From NCBI GenBank assembly GCA_023423535.1, contig JAFAFL010000080.1:16515-80514 (forward strand): a stretch of DNA of 64,000 nt, in the 5' to 3' direction. Positions 34,159-43,325 of this stretch are shown here, in pieces (the first letter of the stretch is position 1; each line of letters begins with the position of its first letter). The notes under the pieces are model-generated. The model did no database searches, had not been told where the DNA came from, and saw only the letters and a list, made by a program, of their open reading frames with translations. The position numbers and the translations under genes are program-made. The stretch is from Pseudomonadota bacterium. Lineage in GTDB: Bacteria; Myxococcota; Myxococcia; Myxococcales; Myxococcaceae.

Positions 34159-36056
34159 GACTTCGCCGCCCGGAGCTGCGCCTCGAGCCGCGCCACCTTG
34201 CCCTTGAGCACCGCCGCCGCCTCGATGGCGTTCTCCGCCGCCATCAGCTTGCGCTTCATGTTCTGCACGTCCGTGCGCAGCTGATCGCGCTCCGCGGTGA
34301 CCGCCGCCAGCGCCTTCGGGTCCGCCGCCTCGGGGAGCTCCACCGCCAGCTCCACGTCCAGCGACGCCTCCTTCGCGCGGGCGAGCTCCTCGCGCAGCTT
34401 CCGCACCTCCGCCTCCAGCGCTTCGGTGTGCCCCAGCAGCGACATCCGCTCGGAGGCGTCCACCTCCACCCGGCCGCGCAGGCCCTCGAGTTCCGCGGCC
34501 GCGGCCTCGGCGCCACCACGCGCCTCGGTCAGCTCCTGCTGCGTCCACGACAGCTCGTCGCGCAGCGCGGTGAGTTCGCCGGTGACTGCCTCGCTCCCGC
34601 CGCGCGCCTCCGCGAGTTCTGCCTGCGCCCGCGAGAGCTCCTCGCGCAGCGTGGTGAGTTCGCCGGTGATCGCCTCGCTCCCGCCGCGCGCCTCCGCGAG
34701 CTCCGCCTGCGCCCGCGAGAGTTCGTCGCGCAGCGCTTCGCCGCCGCCTTCTGCCTCCGCCAGCGCGGCCTTCGCCTTCGAGAGCTCCTCGCGCAGCGCC
34801 GCCAGCTCCCAGCCCAGCGCCTCACCGCCGCCGCGCGCTTCGGTCAGCTCCGCGCTGGTGCGGGAGAGCTCGTCACGCAGCGACCTCAGCTCCGCCTCCA
34901 GCGCCTCGGTCCCGCCGCGCTGCTGCGACAGCTCGGCCGTCACGCGCGCGAGCTCGTTCCGCGTCTCGTGCAGCTCGGTGAGCCCCGCCATCGCCCGGGT
35001 GAGCTCGTCGCGCAGCGCGCCGAGGTCCTCCCCCATCGACTCGACGCGGCCGTGCGCCTCGTCGAGCTCCGCGCCGGTCCTCGCCAGCGCCTCCTTCAGG
35101 GCCTCGGCATCGCCCTTCACCTCGGCCAGCTCCGCCTGCGCGGCGCCCAGCTCGTTCGTGCGCGCGTCGCGCTCGGCCACGAGCTCGTCGAGCTTTCCCG
35201 CGAGGTCCCCGCGATCCCGCTGCAGCTCCTCGAGCTCGACCTTGAGGGCCTCCACCTCGCCCGCCAGCAGGTCGCGTTCGGTCTGCGCCGCGTCGCGCTC
35301 GGCGGTGATCGCCGGCACCTCCCACCCGAGCCGCTCCGCCTCCGCCGAGAACTTCTCCGCGTCCGCGCCGAGCCTCGCCGCCTCCGAGCTGAGCAGCTTG
35401 CACTGCTCCTCCGTCGCCTCCAGCGCGCCCTGCAGCTCCGACCGCGCCGCCGCCAGCTCCGAGACCCGCGCCTGCGACAGCTCCAGCGCCGCGCGCGACG
35501 CGGTGAGCTCGTCCTCGGCGCTGATGCGGATGACGCGCTCGCGCTCGAACTCGCCCTTCAGCGCGGTCAGCTCCGCCTCGACCTCCGCCAGCGCGCGGCC
35601 GAGATCCTTCCGCTCGCTCTCGACCTCGTTGAACCGCGCCTCCAGCTCGCGCGCCTTTGCCACCGTCTCGCGCGCTGAGGCGAGCTGTGCGGCGGTCGCC
35701 TCCGCCGCGGCCCGGAAGCGCTCCGACTCCGCGCTGCGCTCCGCATAGACCGCGCGGGCCCGCGCCAGCGTCTCCTCGCGCTGACGGGCGAGGGCGCGGA
35801 AGTACTCGATCTTCTCCTCGGGCAGGTTCGTGCGCGGAGGCCGCGGCTCGGCGGGCTCGGCGAAGGGATCCGAACCGGGCGGCACCGCGGCGGCCTGCAC
35901 CGCGGCGACGACGGCGGGCATCGCGGGCAGGGGCGCGGCGGCGTTGGCGCTCCGCTTCGGAGGAAGCGGCGGCGGCACCGGCAGCGGCGGCGGACGCGCG
36001 GGCTCGTCTTCGGAGGAGAGCGGAAGCGCGGAGAAGGGATCGCTGTTCTGGGACAT
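34155..36056 (-). CDS. Long coiled-coil protein with Pro-rich N-terminus
   Basis: This is a 633-residue protein with no signal peptide or membrane segment. The first 75 residues are disordered and Pro-rich (PPPLPVPPPLPPKR, then DPFAEPAEPRPP). From about residue 80 to the end it is almost continuous coiled coil. Between about residues 395 and 530 there are tandem 28-residue repeats (LRDELSRAQAELAEARGGSE type), equal to four heptads and broken by a Gly-Gly kink. Such filament-like proteins act as scaffolds in motility, polarity or chromosome organisation in myxobacteria, but no specific role can be assigned. It precedes hemW in a TTGA overlap. Confidence 0.8.
   Translation of the reverse strand: MSQNSDPFSALPLSSEDEPARPPPLPVPPPLPPKRSANAAAPLPAMPAVVAAVQAAAVPPGSDPFAEPAEPRPPRTNLPEEKIEYFRALARQREETLARARAVYAERSAESERFRAAAEATAAQLASARETVAKARELEARFNEVESERKDLGRALAEVEAELTALKGEFERERVIRISAEDELTASRAALELSQARVSELAAARSELQGALEATEEQCKLLSSEAARLGADAEKFSAEAERLGWEVPAITAERDAAQTERDLLAGEVEALKVELEELQRDRGDLAGKLDELVAERDARTNELGAAQAELAEVKGDAEALKEALARTGAELDEAHGRVESMGEDLGALRDELTRAMAGLTELHETRNELARVTAELSQQRGGTEALEAELRSLRDELSRTSAELTEARGGGEALGWELAALREELSKAKAALAEAEGGGEALRDELSRAQAELAEARGGSEAITGELTTLREELSRAQAELAEARGGSEAVTGELTALRDELSWTQQELTEARGGAEAAAAELEGLRGRVEVDASERMSLLGHTEALEAEVRKLREELARAKEASLDVELAVELPEAADPKALAAVTAERDQLRTDVQNMKRKLMAAENAIEAAAVLKGKVARLEAQLRAAKS
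34563..34730 (-). repeat. 84-base tandem repeat in the coiled-coil gene
   Basis: Two near-identical 84-base units are visible: the marker GTGAGTTCGCCGGTGA occurs at 34570 and again at 34654. More degenerate copies lie on both sides, about 34500-34900. The unit equals 28 codons, so copy-number changes keep the coiled-coil register. It probably arose by internal duplication. Confidence 0.75.
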
Positions 36057-36194
36057 CTGGCCCGGACAGTACCGCCCCCTGCGCGCGTGAGGAACGCCGG
36101 CACCGCCCGTCCGCAGTGCGACCGGGCGTTCAAATTGGACAGGCTGGAGCTTTCCGCGCTGCCGCGATCAGGGAGGCGTCGTTATGGTCGGGCG

Positions 36195-38819
36195 ATGCCT
36201 CAGCGCTACCAGCTCCCGAACGGTCTCACGGTCCTTTTCGAGCCCCAGCACGCCGCGCGGGTGGCCGCGTTCCAGGTGTGGGTGCGGGTGGGAGGCGCCG
36301 ACGAGCGGCCGGATCAGGCAGGCCTCGCGCACCTCCACGAGCACATGCTCTTCAAGGGCACCGCCACCCGCGGCCCCGGTGAGATCGCGCGCGCCATCGA
36401 GGCGAACGGCGGCGAGATCAACGCGTGGACCTCGTTCGACCAGACCGTGTACCACGTGGTCATCGCCTCGGCGTTCGCGCGGCAGGGGCTGGAGATCCTC
36501 GGCGACGCGGTGCGGAACCCCACCTTCGATCCGGGCGAGCTGCACCGCGAGATCGAGGTCGTGTGCGAGGAGATCAAGCGCAGCGCGGACTCTCCTTCGC
36601 GGCGCGCGTCGCGGGACCTCTTCGAGACCGCGTTCAGCACCCACAACTACCGGCGTCCGGTGCTGGGCTGGGAGGAGACGGTGCGCTCCTTCAACCGCGA
36701 GAAGGTGTGGGAGTTCTACTCGCGGCACTACGCGCCGGAGAACATGGTCCTCACCGTCGTGGGCGACGTGCAGGAAGGCGAGCTCCGCGCGTGGGTGGAC
36801 GAGATCTTCGGCGGCGACTGGGGACGCAGCTACACCGGCGAGGTCCAGCGCGAGCCCGAGCCCCCAGCCACCGCGCGCCGCTACCGCGTCCGTGAAGACG
36901 ACGTGAAGGAGGCGTACCTCAACCTCGCCTTCCCCATCCCGGACGTGCTGCACGACGACACGCCCGCGCTCGACGTGCTGGCGATGATCGCCGGACAGGG
37001 AGACGCCTCGCGCCTGTCGCTGGAGGTGAAGCGCAAGCGATCGCTGGTGAACGACGTGCACGCGTGGGCCTACACGCCGAAGGACCCGGGCCTCTTCGCG
37101 GTCTCGCTGACGCTGCCGCCGGAGATGCTGGAGAGCGCGGCGGAGGAGACGGTGCGCATCCTCGCGGAGCTCACCGCGGAGCTCGTGGACGAGTCCGAGC
37201 TGCGCACGGTGCAGGCGCTGATCGAGAGCGAGAACGTCTATCAGCGCGAGACGGTGCAGGGCCTCGCGCGGAAGCTCGGCTACTACGAGGCGAGCGGCGG
37301 CGGCCTCGAGCGCGAGGCGCGCTACTACGAGAAGATCGCCGGGCTGACCCCGGAGGCGGTGCGGGAGGTGGCGCGGAAGTACCTGCGCTTCGATCGCTTG
37401 ATCGGCACCGGGCTGTTGCCGAAGGGCACCGCCTTCACCGACCGGACGCTGGACGAAACGGTGGAGCGCGCGCTGGCGAGGGCGCCTCGCAGTGCGGCGG
37501 AGAGGACGGTGCGCCCGCTCCCGCCGGCGCCGATGCGGGTGACCTCTCCGGTCGCCGCGCGCGGGGCGACGGGCAAGGTGGAGGTGCACACCCTCTCCTC
37601 CGGCGCGCGGGTGCTCGTGCGCGAGGAGAGCGCGGTGCCGCTGTTCGCGATGCGCGCGGCGTTCCTCGGAGGGCTCCGCTACGAGACCGAGGAGAACAAC
37701 GGCGTGACCACGCTGCTCGCGCGCTGCTTCACGCGCGGGACACAGACGCGCGGCGCGGAGGAGATCAGCCACCTCATCGACGACCTGCAGGGCTCGCTGG
37801 CGGCGACGGGCGGACGCAACTCGGTGATGCTGCGCGGCGAGTTCCTCTCCCGTCACTTCGACCGCGCGTTCGAGCTGTTCTCGGACGTGCTGAAGAACCC
37901 TGCGTTCGCGGAGGAGGAGGTCGCCCGCGAGCGTGCGCTGATCCTCCAGGACGTGCTCACCCGCGAGGACAAGCCGTCCGGCCTGGCGATGGACCTCTTC
38001 GCGCAGACGCTCTTCGAGCGGCACCCCTACCGGCTGCCGATCCTCGGGACCGCGAAGAGCGTGGAAGCGCTGGGGCCCGAGGCGCTGCGCTCCTACCACC
38101 GGCGCTGGCTCGACCCGTCGAAGATGGTGCTCTCGGTCGTGGGCGACGTGAACCGCGACGAGGTGCTGCGGCGCGCGGAGGAGGCGTTCGGCAAGAGCGC
38201 GGTGCGCGGCGGTGAGACGGCGCCGCAGGTCTCGGACGAGCCGCCGCCTTCGGGCGCGAAGCGGGCGGGGCGGACGCTGCAGAAGGCGCAGAGCCACCTC
38301 GTGCTCGGGTTCCGGGGCGCTCGGGTGGACGAGCCGTGGCGGCGCGCGCTGGAGGTCCTCTCCACCGTGCTCTCCGGTCAGGGCGGGCGGCTCTTCGTGG
38401 AGCTGCGCGACAAGCGGTCCATGGCCTACAGCGTGTCTTCGTTCGCGGTGGAGGGCCTCGAGCCGGGCTGGTTCGCCGTGTACATGGGCACCAGTCCGGA
38501 GAAGGTCTCCGACGCGCTGGAGGGCATCCGCGCCGAGCTGCGGCGGGTGCGCGACGAGCCCATCAGCGAGGACGAGCTCTCTCGCGCGCGGCGGCACCTC
38601 GTGGGCACGCACGAGATTGGCCTGCAGCGGAACGGCGCCCGCGCGTCGCTGCTGGCGCTGGAGTACCTCTATGGGCTGGGCAGCGAGTCGCTGCACCGCT
38701 ACGCGCAGGAGATCGAGGCGGTGACCGCGGCGGACGTGCAGGAGGCGGCGCGGCGGGTGATCGACTTCGACCGCGAGGCGCTGGTGGTGGTGGGACCGGA
38801 CTCTTCGAACGCGGGCTGA
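36195..38819 (+). CDS. Two-module M16 zinc metallopeptidase
   Basis: This 874-residue protein contains two tandem M16 halves. The first has the inverted zinc motif HLHEH (His46, Glu49, His50) and the third ligand Glu126 in EVVCEEIKR, so it is active. The second half (from about residue 460) lacks HxxEH and has a Pitrilysin C-like fold (NNGVTTLLARCFTRGTQTR), serving as the non-catalytic partner. It resembles PqqL or processing-peptidase-like fused M16 proteins and degrades peptides in the cytoplasm. No signal peptide is present at ATG 36195. The frame upstream to 36087 is not supported. It is divergent from the coiled-coil gene. Confidence 0.9.
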   Translation: MPQRYQLPNGLTVLFEPQHAARVAAFQVWVRVGGADERPDQAGLAHLHEHMLFKGTATRGPGEIARAIEANGGEINAWTSFDQTVYHVVIASAFARQGLEILGDAVRNPTFDPGELHREIEVVCEEIKRSADSPSRRASRDLFETAFSTHNYRRPVLGWEETVRSFNREKVWEFYSRHYAPENMVLTVVGDVQEGELRAWVDEIFGGDWGRSYTGEVQREPEPPATARRYRVREDDVKEAYLNLAFPIPDVLHDDTPALDVLAMIAGQGDASRLSLEVKRKRSLVNDVHAWAYTPKDPGLFAVSLTLPPEMLESAAEETVRILAELTAELVDESELRTVQALIESENVYQRETVQGLARKLGYYEASGGGLEREARYYEKIAGLTPEAVREVARKYLRFDRLIGTGLLPKGTAFTDRTLDETVERALARAPRSAAERTVRPLPPAPMRVTSPVAARGATGKVEVHTLSSGARVLVREESAVPLFAMRAAFLGGLRYETEENNGVTTLLARCFTRGTQTRGAEEISHLIDDLQGSLAATGGRNSVMLRGEFLSRHFDRAFELFSDVLKNPAFAEEEVARERALILQDVLTREDKPSGLAMDLFAQTLFERHPYRLPILGTAKSVEALGPEALRSYHRRWLDPSKMVLSVVGDVNRDEVLRRAEEAFGKSAVRGGETAPQVSDEPPPSGAKRAGRTLQKAQSHLVLGFRGARVDEPWRRALEVLSTVLSGQGGRLFVELRDKRSMAYSVSSFAVEGLEPGWFAVYMGTSPEKVSDALEGIRAELRRVRDEPISEDELSRARRHLVGTHEIGLQRNGARASLLALEYLYGLGSESLHRYAQEIEAVTAADVQEAARRVIDFDREALVVVGPDSSNAG

Positions 38820-38859
38820 AAACTGGCGATGTCGATCGGAGGACGCATCATGCGCAGCG

Positions 38860-39033
38860 ATGAGCACGACCGCCTCCGTCACCGCCTTCTTCCTCGCCGC
38901 CCACTCGCAGAGCGCGACCACCGCGCCGCTGTCCGGGGGCGAGGCGCAGGCCTTCAGCCTCGCGTCGCCGCTCTCGGCCGGAGAGTCGACGCCGCGCCGC
39001 CCACGCATCGAGTGGGTCGGCCGCGCGCGCTAG
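38860..39033 (+). CDS. Possible 57-residue small protein
   Basis: An ATG frame from 38860 to TAG 39031-39033 encodes MSTTASVTAFFLAAHSQSAT...PRIEWVGRAR. It is below usual gene-calling length, but nearly every third codon position is G or C, as in true genes here. It lies between the M16 peptidase and the selenoprotein candidate on the same strand, 28 bases before the latter. The nearest GGAGGA is 16 bases upstream of ATG, further than usual, so expression is uncertain. No family is recognised. The Ser/Thr/Ala-rich sequence could be disordered. Confidence 0.45.
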   Translation: MSTTASVTAFFLAAHSQSATTAPLSGGEAQAFSLASPLSAGESTPRRPRIEWVGRAR

Positions 39034-39061
39034 AGGCACTAGGGCTTCACAGGAGCTCCCA

Positions 39062-39451
39062 GTGACCCGGCGCTTCGAACGCCACCAGGTCTACTGGGAC
39101 GGCGCTTGAGGCCTCTGAAGGCACTTCGCCGCCTGGGTCAGGCGGAAGGATTCGCAGAGCAGCCCGCAGTTCGACCTGGTGCCCTTCCAGGACGCGCCGG
39201 ATCCGCCGATGGATCCCGCGCACCGGGAGGCGTCTCGGCGGGCGGTGCACGTGTACACGCGCGAGGGCGAGTGGCTGCGCGCCGGACGGGCGACGCTGTT
39301 CATCCTCGCAGGGCTCGGTCCCGTTTGGCGCGTGCTCGCCGCGGTCGCGCGGGTGCCGCCCTTCATCTGGATCGTGGAGCTCGGCTACGGCCTCGTGGCG
39401 CGCAACCGCACGCTCGTCTCGCGGGTGCTGCTGCCGAAGAGGCGTCCGTAG
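39062..39451 (+). CDS. Predicted selenoprotein: DCC-family thiol-disulfide oxidoreductase with UxxU
   Basis: GTG 39062 follows AGGAG with 6-base spacing and opens a 129-residue frame that reads through two TGA codons (39107-39109 and 39116-39118) to TAG 39449-39451. The protein is MTRRFERHQVYWDGA-U-GL-U-RHFAAWVRRKD...FDLVPFQ. This is the DCC/DUF393 signature YxDGxCxLC...D...F...Q with both redox cysteines replaced by TGA. The C-terminal half is intact (a hydrophobic helix ATLFILAGLGPVWRVLAAVA, ending VARNRTL), and codon usage is normal throughout. TGA is used as a stop by all neighbours, so the code is standard. A SECIS-like hairpin follows the second TGA. A pseudogene would need two TGC-to-TGA changes exactly at the two catalytic residues. 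Ordinary annotation would show only the fragment from GTG 39179. Confidence 0.85.
39124..39148 (+). promoter_or_regulatory. SECIS-like stem-loop for selenocysteine insertion
   Basis: Stem CCGCCT (39129-39134) pairs perfectly with AGGCGG (39140-39145) around the loop GGGTC (39135-39139). A 2-base 5-prime bulge (CG) precedes a lower stem, CTT with AAG. The hairpin starts 5 bases after the second TGA, and the loop guanines lie at positions 20-22 counted from the T of that TGA (29-31 from the first). Bacterial SECIS loops have G in the first two positions at this distance, and the loop holds GGTC as in E. coli fdhF (from memory). It lies wholly inside the coding frame. Confidence 0.8.
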
Positions 39452-39474
39452 CGAACGCGGCGCCGAGGCGAGGT

Positions 39475-40706
<1,232 letters not shown>

Positions 40707-40710
<4 letters not shown>

Positions 40711-42026
40711 GAGCCCTCCGGCTTCGCCGGCGCCGGCGACTGCGAGACCGCGGGCCGCGCCCACATCACGCGCAACAGCGGCGCCTCCACCCTTCCCACC
40801 GCCTGTCGTCCGACCACCACGCCCAGCACCTCCACCTCCGAGCCCTCCGTGAAGTCCGCGCCGAACGCGGCGTCCGGTGGGATGAACGCCCACAACCTGT
40901 GGCCCGCCACGGCCACGAGCAAGACGTCCGCCTCCACACGGCGCTCGAGCGTCCCGCGCACGTACGCCGTGCGGCCGACGTGCTTCTCCACCACCGCCAG
41001 CTGGTCGAGGTCTCCGCTCCCCGCCTCCAGGCGCAGCGACGGAGGCCAGGCGGCCACGGCCTCGTCGAACGAGCGCGGCGCGGCGGAGAGCCGTGAGGGT
41101 GCGCTGCCGCGGCGGCGGTGGATCTCGCCTTCGAGCCGCTTCACCGCGTCGTTCGCCACCTCGGGCGAGACCACCGCGCAGCGACGGGCGGCGTTGTAAC
41201 GATCGACCAGCGCCGCTTCGCCCATCGCGGTCAGCGCCGCGTCGCCCTCGGCGCCTTCGGGGAGCGGGAGCGCCTCGCTGCAGGAGAGGAACGCGCCGAG
41301 GGTGACTGCCTCCTCCTCCGGCAGGAGCACGGGCTGACCGTCGAGGTGCACGCTGGCGATGCGCAGCTCGCGCAGCTTCGTCGCGTCGAGCGTCACCCGG
41401 CCGCCCTCGGTGCGCGCGGTCACGCTGCCGGGACCGGTGGCGCGCTCGAGGAGGACCTCGCCGTCGGCCGGCTGCGCGTTGCAGGGCCCCTCCAGCGAGG
41501 AGGCCACGTGCTCCACCCGCCGGCTCTCCACCTTCTGCCCCGTCTGCGCGAGCCCGACGAGGCCCGTCGCCAGCGCCGGCACACCCGCGCCGAGCGCGAC
41601 CACGCCCCAGCCGGTGGCCACCTGTCGCGGCGCCGGCTCGTAGCGGCCCTCCAGATCGATGCGGCCGCTGCCGGGCGTTTCGGAGAAGGTTTTGCGGAAG
41701 GCGAGCAGCCCCGCGCCGATGAGCGTGCCGGTCACCCCGAGCGCGAACGCAGGCCCCGCGGCGCGCGACTGGGACTCGGTGATGCGGTCTTCGACGGCCT
41801 CCTCCACGCGCTCCTTGCGGCAGAGGTCGAAGCGCTCGAAGCGGAGGACGAGCTCCGGCCACTTCGGCTCCACGCGCGCGAGCACGCCGCCCTCACCGGC
41901 GGGGACCTCGCGTTCGGAGGTGCGCAGCGCCGGGCCGCGTTCGGTGCGCGTCTCGCGGGTGATGCCCACACAGCCCTGCAGCGCCACGGAGGGCAGCAGC
42001 GCCGCGGTGAGGACGAGCCGCTTCAT
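40707..42026 (-). CDS. Large lipoprotein of unknown function
   Basis: This 439-residue protein has a lipoprotein signal, MKRLVLTAALLPSVALQGC (Cys19), supported by GTGGAGG upstream of ATG 42026. Two hydrophobic segments (about 95-115 and 137-160, AGPAFALGVTGTLIGAGLL and GWGVVALGAGVPALATGLVG) could cross the membrane or pack as glycine-zipper helices. The rest is polar, with a beta-rich C-terminus (YVRGTLERRVEADVLLVAVA). No family is recognised. It overlaps both neighbours by ATGA, so it is co-translated with a small Cys-rich lipoprotein before it and the receiver-kinase after it, and perhaps forms an envelope signalling module. Confidence 0.75.
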
Positions 42027-42409
42027 CGCGCCTCCACGAAGGTGCCCAGCTCCGGGCACTGGGTGAAGGTCTCGGCCACGTCCGCGCAGGTGGGCGCCAC
42101 GCCGGGAGAGACGCCGGTCTCGCGCACGAGCAGCGACCGGCAGTCGAGCATCCGCTCGCGCGAGGGCGCAGGTGACCCGAAGGAGAAGTCTTCGCTTCCG
42201 CAGCCGGTGCGCGCGAGCAGCGTGGCCTCGCAGTCGTCGGTCTGGGGAACGGAGGCGGGCGTTCCTTCACACGCGCGGGCGAGACAGAGGCGCTGCAGCA
42301 CGTCACGGCACACCGCCGCATCCGGCGCCTCCGCACCCTGACAGGCGAGCAACGACGAGAGCAGCGCCGCGGTGAGGGCGGTGCGGGGGAGCGATGAGAG
42401 AAACGGCAT
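42023..42409 (-). CDS. Small cysteine-rich lipoprotein
   Basis: This 128-residue protein begins MPFLSSLPRTALTAALLSSL and has the lipobox LLAC (Cys23). Eight further cysteines lie in the mature part (CRDVLQRLCLARACEG, then CEATLLARTGCG, CRSLL, CADV and CPEL), probably forming disulfides, a style common among myxobacterial surface lipoproteins. Function is unknown. It is the first gene of the ATGA-coupled operon ending in the receiver-kinase. It is divergent from prmA with only 37 bases between the starts. Confidence 0.75.
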   Translation of the reverse strand: MPFLSSLPRTALTAALLSSLLACQGAEAPDAAVCRDVLQRLCLARACEGTPASVPQTDDCEATLLARTGCGSEDFSFGSPAPSRERMLDCRSLLVRETGVSPGVAPTCADVAETFTQCPELGTFVEAR

Positions 42410-42446
42410 GTCCCCGAATGCTAACCGGCAGAGTAGAAGGCCCGCC

Positions 42447-43325
42447 ATGACCGGCACGTGGACCTCGCTGAATGTCGAATTGCCCCTCGTGGACGTGGAC
42501 GAACTCGAAGCCCTCCTGCACGGGCAGGGAGCGTCCGGGCTGGAGCTGCGCGATGGCAGCGGACCGCTGATGCCCGGCGTGCGCGCGCCGCCGAGCGGTC
42601 ACGCGATCGTCGTGGCCTGGTTCGAGAGCCCCGCCGAAGCGGACGCGGCCAGGGCAGAGGTGGAGGAGCGGTTCGCCCAGGCGCGCTGCACGGTCGAGGC
42701 GGCGCCGGAAGAGGACTGGTCGCAGAGCTGGAAGAGGCACGTGCGCGCGGTGCACGTGGGCCGGCTGTGGGTGGGACCGCCCTGGCTCGCGGAGGGCGCG
42801 CCAGAGGAGGCGGAGCGGCTGGTCATCGAGCCGAAGATGGCGTTCGGCACCGGCGATCACCCGACGACGTCGCTCTGCCTCGAGGCGGTGGACGACTACA
42901 TGCGGCGGCATCCGGGCGCGACGGTGCTAGACGTGGGGACGGGCACGGGCGTGCTGGCGATCGCGGCGAAGCGGCTGGGCGCATCGCGGGTGGTCGGCAC
43001 CGACAACGACGAGGTCGCGGTGGAGCTGGCGAAGGAGAACGCCGAGCTCAACGGGACGCCGGACGTGGAGCTGTCGAGCGCGGAGCTCACCGCAGTGGAG
43101 GGGCCGTTCGATCTGGTGGTGGCGAACATCCTCGCCAACACGCTGGTGGAGCTCGCGCCGCTCATCGAGCCGAAGGTGAAGGACCGGCTGGTGCTCGCGG
43201 GCGTGCTCGTGCCGCAGCGGGAGCAGGTGGAGGCGGCGTACCTCGCGCGAGGGCTCGTGTCGGCGGGGGCGAAGGTCGTCGGCGAGTGGATCCGCATCGA
43301 CCTCGAGCGGCCGGCGAAGGCGTGA
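42447..43325 (+). CDS. prmA: Ribosomal protein L11 methyltransferase
   Basis: This 292-residue SAM-dependent enzyme trimethylates ribosomal protein L11. An N-terminal substrate domain includes EEDWSQSWKRHVRAVHVG, and a class I methyltransferase domain follows, with FGTGDHPTTSLCLE, VLDVGTGTGVLAIAAKRLGA (motif I) and DLVVANILANTLVELAP (motif IV). These are diagnostic of PrmA. ATG 42447 gives the normal length. The stop overlaps the GTG of rsmE (GTGA), a common pairing of translation-related methyltransferases. Confidence 0.95.
   Translation: MTGTWTSLNVELPLVDVDELEALLHGQGASGLELRDGSGPLMPGVRAPPSGHAIVVAWFESPAEADAARAEVEERFAQARCTVEAAPEEDWSQSWKRHVRAVHVGRLWVGPPWLAEGAPEEAERLVIEPKMAFGTGDHPTTSLCLEAVDDYMRRHPGATVLDVGTGTGVLAIAAKRLGASRVVGTDNDEVAVELAKENAELNGTPDVELSSAELTAVEGPFDLVVANILANTLVELAPLIEPKVKDRLVLAGVLVPQREQVEAAYLARGLVSAGAKVVGEWIRIDLERPAKA

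Noticed and set aside
34159..34548. N-terminal extension of HemW
   Set aside because: The residues are Gly/Arg/Ala-rich noise antiparallel in style to the coiled-coil gene. The TTG 34158 start fits the family.
36168..39008. A 946-residue minus-strand ORF opposite the M16 peptidase
   Set aside because: The translation is Arg/His/Leu-rich without domains, while the plus strand encodes a clear M16 protein.
39107..39118. Genome-wide reassignment of TGA as a sense codon
   Set aside because: Many neighbouring genes clearly end at TGA at the family-expected place, for example prmA, DedA and the CPA1 antiporter, so recoding must be local.
39047..39250. Minus-strand 67-residue ORF over the selenoprotein start
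   Set aside because: It is antisense to the DCC frame, Arg/Pro-rich with no motif, and disappears as soon as the plus-strand gene is read through its TGAs.
39179..39451. Short 90-residue gene from GTG 39179
   Set aside because: This is only the C-terminal part of the DCC protein. The ribosome site, the conserved YWDG block and the redox motif lie upstream, across the TGA codons.
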